The notes under the pieces were generated by a model. The model ran no database searches, was not told the origin of the DNA, and saw nothing but the letters and a program-made list of their open reading frames with translations. The translations under genes and the position numbers were made by a program. A stretch of 64,000 nt of DNA from Rallus limicola (taxonomy: Eukaryota > Chordata > Aves > Gruiformes > Rallidae), in NCBI GenBank assembly GCA_022605955.1, contig JAKCOZ010000005.1, forward strand, positions 8,156,001 to 8,220,000. The letters run 5' to 3'. This document shows, in pieces, positions 1-13,200 of this stretch; the first letter of the stretch is position 1, and every line of letters starts with the position of its first letter.

Positions 1-3000
1 CTTGTATAAAAAGAGACTTCAAAGAATGCATGTATGTCTGAGACAACCATGAGTGCAACTTGATCAAAGCAGAATGTTAGACCTTGCCTGAGTAGATATT
101 TACAGTGAATTTGGCACCAGTGTTTGTCAGGTCTCTCAAATTTTCAAGGGGGAAGAGCACAGAAAGTGAAACAGTTTTAATCTCTGCAAAGGCTAGTTTT
201 CCAGGTTTGATTGGAGAGCAGATGGATAGGTAAAATTCCTTTCCTTTTGCAGTACTATTGCTGCTCATATATGCCCATATTTGTGCCTGCTCATTCTACC
301 CTGTCTCAATGCCGATTTCATAGGACTTAGGTGACCTTCTAACTCCAGTGTTTGGCTTGTTTCCTATGTGCCAGAAGCTCAGCAAGATGCAAGGATGACA
401 CATGAATGAGCATACCCATGAGAGAAGAGGATTTTGGGATAAAAGAACTGTGGCAATCTCAGCAAGAAAACTCTGTCTTGCTTGACTCCTCTGTGTTGTA
501 CCATGGAACCAAAGAAATGCTTGACACTACTGTCAAATTGCTTTTCTTCCCAAACAACCTGTGTGACCCACAATTTAGGCAAAGGATTTGGATTAAAAGA
601 GCAACCAAGGCACCACACAGTGCTTCTTAAGCTGTTACATGAATTTTGTATGTTCCTGTTTGCATCAGGCAGCCTGATCCACGTGCCTTGTTATGGCTTC
701 ATTGTGCTCCTTTGTGGCTGTACAAAATGCGAGCGACTCCTTGCATAACTGCCTCCGCTGAGTGGAGCTGGGGAGGCAGCTCTCCTATCCCTCACACATC
801 AGGAAAAAAACCCAAACAAACACATAAAGGGGAAGGGATGAGTGTGGTTCTGGCAATGCGGGACTGTGTTTTATCTGAGATTGCTCTGAGTCTTACTAGG
901 AGTGAGGTGAGATGGTGCAGAACTGAAGAGGGTTTAGGAAATCCAAGGCTTTGTTTGCCCCTTCAACTAAATCACAAGGTGCTGGGCTTGTGTATTTTTA
1001 AATTTAATTTTAAAATGTATCCTTGGAGATGGTATAACCCTGATCACAAAGCACATCTGAAAATCTGGCATAGAAATAAACGTAAAACTCTTGATTTGAT
1101 GCTGTTCTAATCAATGCTTGTTAACAATGTAGCACATAAGTAGAGAAAGTATGAAGGTATGGCGTAACGCAGTGGAATGCAAAAGTGTATTTTCAGTTCT
1201 ATTCTGGGAATGCCACAAAAATAGCCCAATGTCAAATGCTATTTGAGCATCATTTCTTAATGTGTCTGATACACTTATTCTTTATGTGAGCCGACCAGTA
1301 TCTTGCTTATGCTGCAAAAATTTAAAAATATCTATTTAAAAAATATAGAGATGTTTTTGCCTCTAGGTGTACTGAATTAGTTTCTTGGTTTCAATCTCAA
1401 CTCCTTACGGTTTTTTGCAATGACTGATGGATAGTATTCCTCCCATCATGCAGTATATGAGAATTTGATATTTTTAACTTAATAGCTCAGTGTAGTTTTT
1501 AAAAAATCCAGTATCTCTGCAGGGGAATGAATCCTACGGTGTTTTGCTTCTTGCTGTTACCACCTTGCCAAATTGAGAGAAGGCGTCCGTAATAAATTCT
1601 AACGCTGGCACGCCTGGTCTGGTATCAGTACTAGAAGTAGCAGCAATAAGGAAGCTATATAAAATCTGCTCTGTAGACCCTGACAGACTCTGCAGTGGCA
1701 CAGGCAATACTGCATGAGGTGGAATTATATTCTTTGCTATCGGGAAGCAGTAATAATAAAGTAAGCAGACAAATGGGAGAAAAATGTATTAAATGCGCTG
1801 CGTACATTAAAACGAAACGGCATTTTTAGCTGAACTAGTTGATCTGTACATCATAGTAAAACCATCCAGTTAACTGTCTATAACCTTTAGCCACGTCTTG
1901 GGTTGCAGACTTGAGTTACGTACTGACAATAACCACACTGTTTCGCTGACTTATTTTGACAGTTTATGTCCGGTTACTTTCAGTGATTTGCAAAGCTGAC
2001 ATTTCCCTTTAGTGAACCTGAAACTCTTTTCTGCTGTATTGCCCAGATATTTTTTAACATACCAGACAGCAATGAAAAGCAGAGAAAAAAAAGGAAAGAG
2101 CTTAATTCTCATTGAACCCATGTATTGGGTCTTACAGCAAATACAAGGGATGAAAGGAGCTGTAGTATGAACAAGGATTGGGCCCAGGATGAGTGCATTT
2201 GTGGTCAGAAGCATATTTTTATGAATTTCTCAAGCTGTAAATGTCACACTATTGTTTTCTTCCTTAGCAAATACTCTTCTGATATTGCAATATTTTCTTT
2301 CCTTATGGCGAAGTGTATCTGATTGAGTCAATTTATACTGACAGCTTTCCTAAGTTAACTTCTCTGTGAATTCCCAGTTCATTTAATATTTTTTCCTTCC
2401 ACTTCCCACATTTGAGCTACCTTTGTTCTGTGTCTGAAGGATAGGAAGCTGATAGTTATTTTATATTTCAAGGCCGCTTAATGTTTAATGAGGCTGAATA
2501 TGTTGTAAAAAGCTTCAGAACACTCAGACTGGTTAATATTTCATGCCGATCTACAGAGACAACTATATTGATCTTTTAAGCATCTGCTAAACAAGACAAG
2601 GAATAAATTAGATTTTGGTCAGTTTGATTTGGCTGGTGAGTTAAATAGCTTTTAGAGCATTATCACCTTTTAAAATGTTTTGTTTCCAGTTGAATAAAGT
2701 AGATTTTAAAGGCGGTATTTCATCATGTTGTTTCTCATTGCTCTTCATCTTGCTTGTTTTATTTCAACGGTGTTTATTATGAAGGGATTGCAGAAACATA
2801 AAAAGAGGGTATTTGCACTGTCTGCTTTACTTCCCAAAGCAATAGTTGAGGGGGCCCTACTTGTCTATATTGACCATATTTTGGACCTAGGTTCCCACTA
2901 ATAAGCTAATGTTTACTTACACCACAGTTACATGCCTAGAAAATTCTCTGCACCACAGACAGAGTCTGATTTAGGGGAAAAACCTGCTTTAGACCCAGGT

Positions 3001-3716
3001 TCCTGATTGTGACACACAGATAATTTGAAGAAACCTTTGTTAGATCTAAGTTGTACATCATATTTGGTATTTCATGTTGTTTTTATCCCAGAGGACCCAT
3101 TTTAATGTGTGCATGCAATCTTCTTTTTCACAAGCTTTGGGGTTGCAAATGTGAAAAGTTTATTTCCTTGCAAAAAGAGGGAAAATGCTATATCCATTCA
3201 GAGATCTGCATAACCGTTCTGTAAACCCAATGCTAGTGGATAGCAAGGCTTTCAAAATGTCCTTTTTATACTGCAATAATTTAATAAGCTTTGTGTGATG
3301 ACTCAGTTTCCAAAATTTGCATCCAGTGCATGCAGCACTTGTAGAGCTGATATAACAGATTTGTGTTCAGAAACTGAGAAGGCAGCCTTGAAAAAAAGTC
3401 ATGGGCTTTGATCGTTAGCTCAAGAAGCTATCCTGGAATTTTAATGGTCATAGAACTGCACTGAGGAAAGACCAATGCAGGAATAATTTGCTTCACAAAG
3501 TGCTAGTTTAATTAAAATCAACTATAAATTACTGCATTTATTGTCTCTAGGAAAATAGTACTTTGTAGCCTACAAGAAGTATAAAAATATTTTTCTTTTT
3601 TAGAGTTCACTTTTAATTTTTGTAGTAAATATTCCGATTTAGTAAAACCCTAAATTCATCTGTTCCAGGTTAGACATCTTTTTGGCTTTGATTATGGACG
3701 GGAGTATTCTATATTT
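1..3716. other. Non-coding DNA downstream of RCN1
   Basis: AT-rich, no recognisable gene or full repeat. The longest open frame (646-1110, plus) has no domain or signal and no codon-like composition. If human synteny holds, WT1 lies further left. Confidence 0.7.
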
Positions 3717-4019
3717 TTGAATGCTGGAGAGGGACTATTTACAAGGGCATGTAGTGATAGGACAAAGGGTATAGGTTTTAAACTAAAAGAAGGTAAATTT
3801 AGATTAGATAGTAGGAAAAAAATTCTTCACTGTGAAGGTGGTGAGACCCTGGCACAGGCTGCCCAGAGAAGCTGTGGCTGCCCCCTCTCCGGCAGCATTC
3901 AAAGCCAGGTTGGATGGGGTTTTGGGCAACTTGGGCTAGTGGAGGCTGTTCCTGCCCATGGCAGGGGGGTAGAACTTCAATGAGTTTTAAGGTCCCTTCC
4001 AATGTAAGAGGATTTTGAA
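3717..4019 (+). mobile_element. CR1 LINE 3' fragment (old)
   Basis: Degraded CR1 3' end. Recognisable parts are CTGGAGAGGGACT, AATTCTTCACTGTGAAGGTG, GGCACAGGCTGCCCAGAGA, GCCAGGTTGGATGGGG and AAGGTCCCTTCCAAT in the usual CR1 order. The terminal 8-bp repeats are lost. It lies 3' of RCN1 and opposite to it in orientation. Confidence 0.85.
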
Positions 4020-4683
4020 CTTAGTTTCTCTGAACTATGTTTTGCCACATCCAGCTGACAGTAGGTGTAATAGTATTGAGCACTACTTCAGCATAAAGCA
4101 TTTCAAAGTTATCAGAGACTGGGGAGGTTTGGGTTTTCCCTGAAATGTTCTGTCTGTACTGGTAACTGAACTTAAAACTTAAGGACAAAGAAAGAATATA
4201 GAGACTCAGGCAAAAGAACTGATGCAAAATTTTCTAAATGAAGAGCAGGAATAGAGAAACTTCTGGGGTTTTTATGTTCTAAGACATCTCTCCAGCCACT
4301 CCTTTTGCCTCATTTCTACTGCCCATGGAATTGATTTGCAAATTCACCTTTAAAAAAAAAAATCCTCCCTATGATTTCGAAACATGTAATCTAAATGTTA
4401 CCAACTAAAAGTTTCAGGAAGTTTTAGGTGTTTGAATTCTTTTGCACTTTTACATTTGATGTTCTCAACTAGCATTCCTTTTTTCCCCTGTGTCCCAGCA
4501 GCCAAGGCCCTGTGAGATGCAGTGAAAGCAACATCAGCAGAACTTCAATTTAGTTGAATTTAAAGTTGGTGAGAGGGGGACATTGGGAATAATAGGGGAG
4601 GGGAGGTGTCTAACTTGTCATTCTAGTCAATACTATTTTTGGTATATCTGTGTTATCTTACAGTTGATCTAATGGTAAAAGTC

Positions 4684-4734
4684 TCCCACCTTTTTTTCCC
4701 ACCTTTTTTTCCTTTTTTTTTTTTTCTCCCCCTG
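4684..4734 (+). repeat. Pyrimidine tract with CCCACC plus T-run duplication
   Basis: Nearly pure C/T sequence in which CCCACC followed by a T run occurs twice, then a 14-base T run. A further T run with CCTCCCC lies at about 4830-4857. Low-complexity sequence. Confidence 0.75.
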
Positions 4735-7700
4735 AAACGTTACCTTCACTGGCTTTTAACTGAAGATGTGTCCTGAGAAGTCCAGAGAACATCATGCTCT
4801 TTGGAGCTCAGTAATTGACAATTAGAATGATTTTTTTTTTTTTTCCTCCCCTTCCTAGGTTCTGTGGCCTTGATAACCAACTGGTTAACATCAATCCTAG
4901 TGGAGAGAATCATGATGACCAACACAGCACTCATTATCATGCACCTATCAAACTTCCTTAATCTATCAGAAGCCTTAGGTGGAAGAAGATAGTGGATACT
5001 GGAGCAGCCTTCTCAGTAGCTTTATTTTGACACACTACTTTTACCTAAACCTCAGTAATCTGTTGGGTACAAATGCAGCACCTTCAGCAATGAGCATTTC
5101 TTGGGTGGCGCTGTACTAGAACTGAGAATATGGCATGTGCTGTGGGATTATCAACTTGTTTCTGTGACAGCATCCGCAAAAGCACTAAGGAGCCTCGCTG
5201 AGGACTTTTAAGGTATGTCTTCAAAAGCTATGCTTATTTCTCATTAAGCTTTTCTACTCCTAATTTGCTTTTGTTGTGAAGGTTGTCAGGCTATTCCCAT
5301 ATAAAGAAGAATTTCCCACTTAACTGCGGAAGTGCCCTGATGCATATCTAAATTCTTGTTGATATGATGAAACATTGTCATTTCTAATGTATGTGTCAAC
5401 TTTAATTACTACTCAGTTTCAGTATCATCACTGGTTATATATAGGTGTCCTGGAATTTCAGGTATGTGGTGGTTTCAGACCACCAGTGTGGGGCCATCTA
5501 CAAAAAGCTTAAGCAAAAGCTACCATTTCAAATGCTATCTAACCAGATCATATTCTGATGCTTTATGATCATGAAATAAATTCTTTCACAAGGAAAATGA
5601 CAAACACTCAGTATATGAAACCAAGCTCCAGAATTCTTTTGCCTTCACCAGAGCCAACACTTGTGCTGAGGATGGATATCCCTTAATTATAAATAGGAAG
5701 AGTAATGCACATACATGATAATTGTATTCTTGTGTAATGAAGAGACTTTCCCATCCATTGAAGGCATTTTACCTTATCCTGTGGAGGGGAAGAATGCAGG
5801 TGTAAAATTGCCTAAAACGTGCAGGTATGTCCCTTGTATGCTATTTCACTCTATAGGAAAGCTGGTAAATGTTTTCAAAGGTTGCTTTGAAATTCATCGT
5901 GTTTGGAATAACTTATGCATCACTTGAGTTTGAGGGCCATCTTTCTTACAGTGCCTGTAACTTCAGTGGAAGATAATCCTGAATTCTTCCCTTGTAATTA
6001 GCAGATGTGGTTAATATGGTCCTTGCTGGCCACATTAAATGGAATACAGCACATGCTAAATGGGATTGATGAACAGGGCACTGCTTATTAGTGGTGGATG
6101 CTCCAAGTGTTTAACTACAACTCAAGTTCAGCTTTGCAAACCTTCCCAAGGCTCCTTCTGCCACCATATAAAACCAGTTCCATTTGTTAATGGTAACTTG
6201 CTGCCTAGTACTGATGCCACTATTTCTCAGTAGCTAAGCTTGCTTGAACAGAGCAGTAAAACATTAGAGTTTTCCACAAACTAGATTTAGGCCCTATCTT
6301 ACATAGATCAGCCTGCCTAAATTCTTAAAAGTTAGCGTTCAGTAGTAATAGTAGTAACAAGATCAGGATCTGATGGTCATAAGGTAATTTCAAGTGCCCC
6401 CATCCTATCGTTCTGCTTGCCTTTGTGTGGCTAAGGTCTCAGTCCCTCTAGATGGGGCCTAGGAGTTCTGCCAATAACTTCACTGGGATCGAGCGCTGCA
6501 AATAGTAAAGCATTATGCAACTTTGTAAGATAGTGTGTAAGTGTAATTAGATCAGGATGAGTTGCATTCTTCTATCCTCGGGGAGTTATGCATGGTACCT
6601 TGATTGGAATAGGAGACAGATTTAACCTGATTGAATCATTAAATCGAAATATAAGACAATGAACATTAGCCACTTAGTTCATTTCATAAATTCTAATAAT
6701 TAAAACTGCATGTGCAATAATAATGGCTATTTCAGATATCTAAGTAAGAAAAATGCACCTTTGATATGTTGTGGCATAGGCATAATGAAAACATTTAGTT
6801 AATGGAGGATCTATGTAATAAGAGTTACTGTACAGAACCTGCAGTTGGAAATATTATAAACACGTTTCCCAACAGAATTTCACGATGTCACAATTCATTA
6901 AGAAAATTGGCAATAACTGACAAGATAGGCACAAAATGGATTTTCGTGTTGCTGGAATGAAGTATGGCTCCCAGCAATTAATGGTTTTAGTCATATTAAG
7001 CAAATAAATAATGCTATCTGACATTACAGTATTTCACATTACACTAAAATTTTGTAACGTTTGCTTATAATATGACTTGAAATATGTTACCTAGGAAAAA
7101 AAACACTATCTCTGAAACAGTCAAACCCCATTAGAAACCTTAGGCTTGAAAAATCACAATGTTAACAGTTATATCCCCTAGCAAAGGTTTGCCTTCCTTA
7201 AATAGTGTTAAATTTAAACCCAGAAGCTCTAGTCTCTTTCGGGGTTACTCTTCCTTAGTGCACTGAGCTTGAAAGGAAAATTTAGTGCCCAAAATGTACT
7301 GTACTTTACTGAATCCTGGCAAGTGAAACACTATACAGAGCTGCAGAAAGAGAGTTGCCTTTAGAGTGGTGTCACTTCACGTTCTCTCTAAGAATGTTTC
7401 TCTCTTCCGGTTTATAATAAAGCTCCTAATCTTAATACAACTCCATTACCCTTACAATGATTGACAAACTGATTATTTTAAATCTAGTTGGCATGATTGT
7501 TTTTCACAGGTGAATACAGCCTACCTGTGAACCATTCTTTGTTACAAAAAGTTTCACTGTAAAATGCTATGGGTCTAAATTCCCAGTTTCTGTTTGCATG
7601 AGTAACTCCTCTGATTTTAGCATCGTTACTCATGTAAGTATAGTTTTATACTGGAAAATGCCCACTATGTTCCAAGCATTGATAGAAATAGGAAACGAAC

Positions 7701-7865
7701 ATGGGAACATAATTTCTGTCTCATCTGACACTAATTCTATTCCAAATTAATCAAGCAATGTGGAAGAAAATGGGATTACTTGTCAAAGCTCAGATGCAGT
7801 TGTTTTTATTGGGACAGAATGCAGTGGATTTGGAAGTGTCATGTTTAGCTGAAGGCAATGATGCT

Positions 7866-7966
7866 TAGTGTCTCAGCACCCAACTCCCACTGAATTTCAA
7901 CAAGAGTTAGCAAACAACCTTCCCTTGGGCTCCAGTGAAAATCCTTGGCTTAAGCATCCAATCTAA
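7866..7966. mobile_element. Second palindromic MITE-like fossil
   Basis: The core AACTCCCACTGAATTTCAAC followed by AAGAGTT resembles the central palindrome of the same family (AACTCCCATTGA, then TCAATGGGAGTT). The flanks CAGCACC and CCAGTGAAAATCCTTGGCTT also fit that family's pattern. The copy is degraded and its ends are estimates. Confidence 0.45.
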
Positions 7967-8934
7967 GCTGCAGTTTCACTTGCAGGAAACAAGCTTTTGA
8001 GGTCTTTTAAGGTATTGTTTCCTGAAACAGCAGAAGGTAGTTAATCTAAGTACAGAAGGACTACTCCAATTCCATTACTAAAGTATAAACCCAGTAAAAT
8101 TTAGTATGAAAATACTATAAAAAGTAATTCTTAGGATTGTTAGGATCATTGAATACAGCAAACCTTTCCAAATTCAAGCCATAAACAGAACCAGATAATA
8201 TTTTACATGTGCCAAGATAACATTTTATTGCTTCTCAGATAACACTGCATTTAGGCATTTACTTAACTTGAGGGTACTGGAAGAGCAAAAAATAGTTCAC
8301 TTATGTCTTATGACATTTGGCCTAGTGTATGTTAGTGGAAGAGGTAGGGATTTTTCAGAGACATTGCTGGCAATGTAAGAAGTACACACCAAAAGCTTAA
8401 TAATTGTGCTAGCAAGAACTTGTAATCTCTGCCATCTAGATTTGTCTTCAATTGGAAGATGCAAAACATTTCACCACAGTTCTTATATGACCTTATAAAA
8501 ATGACAGTTTATGGAAGTCACAGTTCTGTTTTGTTTTGACAGTTTTCACAAATTTTGTGAACTGGCAAAGAGTATCACAACCTGGGAGTCTCAAAGCTCC
8601 TCTCTGTTACGGCTGTGTGATCACCAGCATGTGATGCTGTACACCAAATCTTCAAGGAACTTCCAAGTGAACTGTGTTGTGGAGCCCCAATTTCCCAGTA
8701 CTGCTGCTCAGAAGAGATTCTAGTGATAGCAACTATGTATATTGGTCTTATTCCTAGCTTTTTTTTAATGAGGTGAAGAAACAACAGTTGGTGCCGTATG
8801 TCCAGCTGCTGTTTGCCAATGACCAGTCAGTGCTGCAGGAGCTGCCAATGACCCAGTGCCTTGGGAACTACTGGCTTTAAAGGCTTGGTTCCTGCTTTCA
8901 CACCATCTAGTCTGTGAGTGTTCTTACACCTTCA

Positions 8935-10114
8935 TAGTATCAAAAAGTATTGGTTTTATTGTGCTTATTTTCAAACCGGTACATTTAGAAACAACAAAAC
9001 ATTAAAGTTGTGTATATAAAAATATCCATGTAACAGCTCACATTATACAGTAAAAAAGAAAGCACCTGTGTGGACAGCTTACCCCTCTGTTTAGAAGAAA
9101 AGCTGTCTTCATATAGTTGCTTTGGTAATGTGTACTTAAGACACATATATACATACAAAACCAGAACTTTAACCACATAAATCTGTCCTCGTCTGCAGTA
9201 CAGAAGACAGAAGGCCCAGAGGGGTGGTATGTCTCATTCCTTCTCCATCACAGAACTGCTGCCATTCACACTGTGAACAAGAGCACGGCTTGGGTAAAGT
9301 GCAAAAAGCGCGAGATAAATTATGCTCTATGTGGCATAATTCCTCACAGGAATCAGCATAACCAACAGCCCACGAGCAATGGTATGTCTTTATGTTGTCT
9401 GAAGGAGCAGCTGTCACTGAACTCTACAACCCTTGCTAAGGAATGCCTGCACAAGGTGTAGGGCCATGTGTGCCATCTTTGTGCTGTGATGGGGGTTAGA
9501 GAGAACGGCCAGTTGCACATGTTGCACTTGTAAAGTTATGAACCAGAGGCTGCTGGATACCTTATTCAGCACTTCTGGCCCAAACTGGGAGAGAAAAACA
9601 GTGCAGAGAAAAAGGCTGCAGATCTTGTTCTGCCAAACCTCTTCTCTGTATGGGAGGGTCAAAGTATAACTAAACTGTGTAACTCTAAACGATGACTAAA
9701 TAAATTAGTCTGTTTAAACATTAGATTTCTTTCTATTCCTAACTGCATTTCACAATAGTAAAAACAGGTATTTGAAGAAAATATTTTCACTATTAAAGAT
9801 CCTTGCAATTATGTTTTAGAAGTGCCTTCTGTAGATCAGGCTCTGATCTATTAAGAAAAGTTGCCTTTTTCTTTTTTCCAAAAGAAAGCTGTAGTAATTT
9901 GATATTGTATTTAACCATGTGAAAAGACTAAAAAGCTGCATCTGCGTGGCTGCTGAGGTAAGAAACTGGCATGTTAAAATATATTAATGCAAGTCATTCA
10001 GTTGTGAGTGTCCATTGCCCACCTTCCCCAAGAAGAGGGGGGAAAAAAAGAGGGGACACTGTAATTTCAGGGAAGTGGAGAAAAGGTCTGTGGCATACTG
10101 GCTGATAAGCTGTA
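8935..10114 (-). other. RCN1: RCN1 3' UTR (probable extent)
   Basis: This is non-coding sequence directly after the stop. Reading on the minus strand I see no canonical AATAAA or ATTAAA until the one at 8960-8955, which would make a 3' UTR of about 1.17 kb. The left boundary is an estimate of 15-25 nt past that signal. Further AATAAA hexamers occur downstream (for example at 8229-8224), so longer isoforms are possible. Confidence 0.5.
8955..8960 (-). promoter_or_regulatory. RCN1: Probable RCN1 polyadenylation signal
   Basis: TTTATT on the plus strand reads AATAAA on the minus strand. It is the first canonical hexamer after the RCN1 stop, and GT-rich sequence (AAGGTGTAAG) follows within about 30 nt. 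Use of the site has not been shown; mRNA 3' ends would decide it. Confidence 0.45.
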
Positions 10115-10222
10115 TCATAGTTCATCGTGGTTTCTTGTGAGGTCCTCCCCATAATTAGTAGCTTGGCTTCCAACAAACATATTCCAGTTGTCTAGAACCT
10201 CCTCTTTCGTTAGTTTTTGATC
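10115..10222 (-). CDS. RCN1: RCN1 exon 6 coding part (EF-hand 6, HDEL tail)
   Basis: The acceptor is TTCCCACCAG ending at 10223. The exon has 35 codons and a TGA stop at 10117-10115. It completes EF-6 (loop [12 protein letters not shown] across the exon 5-6 junction). It ends in NHDEL, the HDEL signal recognised by KDEL receptors that retains the protein in the ER. The 3' UTR continues leftwards in the same exon. Confidence 0.96.
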   Translation of the reverse strand, partial: DQKLTKEEVLDNWNMFVGSQATNYGEDLTRNHDEL

Positions 10223-13200
10223 CTGGTGGGAAGAAAATAAAATCTCTGTGAGAATACTATCAAGGCTAAGTAAAAGACACACCAGCAGAGTTGTACAAGA
10301 GCCCTGAGAAACAGGTAGTTCTTCACAGAAGCAGACTGCAGGTTCAGGAGTCATTGTAGCTGTCACGGTGAGTGAGATTTGGATGCCAGGAGAAGACAGA
10401 AGTCCCACTAGCTTCAGTTGGGTCAGACTGCTAATTGAAAGCTCTTTGTAATTAATTCACTGACGAACAGTATATGGGTGGGTTGGTGTGCAGTTTTGCC
10501 CTGTGGTTTGGCTTTGCTTCCCTAACAGTAAAATGGGAAAACCCTCTGGAGTAATTTGTTGAAGACGGTTGGTTATGTTAGTAACTTACTCTGTGTCTAC
10601 TGAACCATTAACCTCCCATGTTAGAGGGAGAGGGTGCACTGAGCCAGTTAAGTCAAAGATGTGTGTTTGATTATAGAAATGGGTTTTTTTCCCTAAAGAT
10701 ATGTAACATATCTTTACTTTTTCTCTTGCAGTTTAAATTAGCATACAAAAAAAAGTCCTCTTTTAAAAAGAAAAAGCAGGTTTCTACCTTATTAAAACTT
10801 TCAGGTTTAAGATGATTAATAATTTTTTTATCTAAACTAATGAAGGCCAATGGGACTTCTAGAGCTTATAAACTACACTTTCCTATTTTTACTTTGTGAT
10901 TCTAACCCTACCAAGTGAAACTGGCATTGATGCATTTACAGTCTAGCAATTCTAGACTCTAAAACTCTATTTGAAGTGTATTAAAAAGAAAAGGTATTAG
11001 GAATAATTTCTTGTAAGCTGATGTATTTAAAAAAAAAAAAAACAAACCAAGCCACACCACCTTATATAATAGCTTTTAAAAAGAAATATATACCAGAATG
11101 ATAAGTACCTTGTCTACATCTGATTCATAGACTAAGTGCCTGGCTTCAGCCAGGGCGTGATCATAGTCTTGAGGGAGAATCCAGTGCTGAATCTCCTCTT
11201 TGTCCATCTTTCCATCCTTGTTGAGGTCACGAAAATCTGCAAACTGTTCACGCTCTGTAATCACCCATTCAGGCTCTGGTCCACCTTCTTCATTTGCAAA
11301 CATATCAGCTGGAGAGAAGTAAGTGTCTCACTCAAGTCATATTTAATTATGTACAAATTATGCACCAACTAAAAACATTTGTGCAGCATTCCTCAGAGGA
11401 AGACTAAACTTTTTCACTCTGCACAGCACTTCTCAGGCTTATTTCTTGACTTCTAGTGATTTTGTCCATTCTTACATTACCCTTGTACTGTAACCATGCA
11501 CTGCTGATGAGGCTAATGCAAGAGATGAATGCATCCAAAGGCCACCATCCATTGAATTTCAGAATGAAAAACAAATTCTTTAAGTATTTTTAGTTAAATA
11601 ACAATCTTAAGTTTTAATGCTGGGCTCTGTTACGTGTTATGAAAGGAATTCAGTGCTTTAATCTTGTCCCTGCCAGCAAATGTCTTTGTGGATAAGATCA
11701 GACTCCAGCCAGCAGAAGGGCTAAGGCAAAAAAGGCACAGGGGAAATCCAGGAAAACGAAAATTGATAAATGGAACCAGAATGGGTTTTTCCCTGCTTTT
11801 AGACAGGTCTGTGTAAGAGAAAATCATTTTAGCACATGAATTTGCTTCTGATACAAAGCTGGGAGGAGTGGCTGACACACAGGAACACTGTGCTGCCATC
11901 CAGCAAGACCTGGACAGGCTGGAAAGCTGGGCAGGGAGAAACCAAATGAGGTTCAATAAAAGCAAGTGTAAAGTCTTGCACCTGGGAAGGAACAACCGTT
12001 CATTTCTGTACAGGCTGGGGGATGACCTGCTGGAGAAGAGCTCTGTGGAGAAGGACCTGGGGGTCCTGGTAGATGACAGGTTGGCCATGAGCCAGCAGTG
12101 TGCCTCGGTGGCTAAGAGAGCCAATGGGATCCTGGGGTGCATCAGGAGGAGTGTGGCCAGCAGGTCAAAGGAGGTGATCCTCCCCCTCTACTCTGCCCTG
12201 GTCAGGCCCCACCTGGAGTATTGTGTCCAGTTCTGGGCTCCCTGGTATAAAAAGGACAGGGATCTCCTGGAGAGAGTCCAAAGAAGAGATACGAAGATGA
12301 TTAAGGGCCTGGAGCTTCTCCCCTATGAGGAGAGACTGAATAAGCTGGGGCTGTTCAGTCTTGAAAAGAGAAGACTAAGGGGGGACCTAATTGAAGTCTT
12401 TAATTATCTTAAGCAGGGGATGCAGGGGGAGTTGGCCAGCCCCTTTTCAGTGTTCTGTGGAGACAGGACAAGGAGCAACAGCTGTAAATTAGAGCACAGA
12501 AGCTCTGCACCAACAGGTGGAAGAACTTTTTCACAGTGAGGGTGACAGAGCACTGGGACAGGCTGCCCAGGGATGTGGTGGAGTCTCCTTCTCTGTAGAT
12601 ATTCAAGACCCATCTGGATGCCTACCTGTGCAATATGATCTAGGGAGCTGCTTTGGCAGAGGGGTTGGACCCGATGATCTCTTGAGGTCCCTTCCAACCC
12701 CTACGATTCTGTGATTCTGTAATTTAGCAGCAGCATTTTTAACCATGTGATGCTGTAGTAGGTATTTTACAAAGAAAGACCTGGAGAAGTCATCATGAAT
12801 CTGTGGCACATTTTGTGAGAGGAACCACACAGGCAATACACTTGTCACAGCAGGGTGGAGTGTAGCTTGTACCACTTGCACCTTGGGATGGAGTACTGTT
12901 TGTGACATGGGATGCACAGGTTACATACATGAGCTACTATGTACATCAGTGCTGTGCTGCATTTAAGAAGCACTGGTAGGAAAATGCCATGGTGGCAATG
13001 GCTATCCGTGCAGAGTTGGGAGAGCAGAAGTGATTATTAAAGAGTGAGTGATTCGTATCTGTTCTTTACAGCACAGGCTTTCCAAATTATCAGCAGCGTG
13101 TCCACTTTTCTGGTCACTATGGCTAATCAATTATTTCCTGCTCACCTGGGTTGCTTATTCTGCAAGCCTTCCATTTTTCTATTTACAACTGAACCCTTGC

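Larger units (their letters stand above)
4020..8934. other. Non-coding DNA downstream of RCN1
   Basis: Contains pyrimidine tracts (4684-4857) and one palindromic repeat fossil (7866-7966). The part at 6600-7080 is very AT-rich with many ATTA cores. No gene seen. Confidence 0.7.

Noticed and set aside
646..1110. 154-codon plus-strand open frame at the left end
   Set aside because: No domain, signal peptide or codon-like bias; no splice context suggesting an exon.
11630..12142. 170-codon minus-strand open frame in intron 4
   Set aside because: It is the antisense of the CR1 reverse-transcriptase region and has no independent support.
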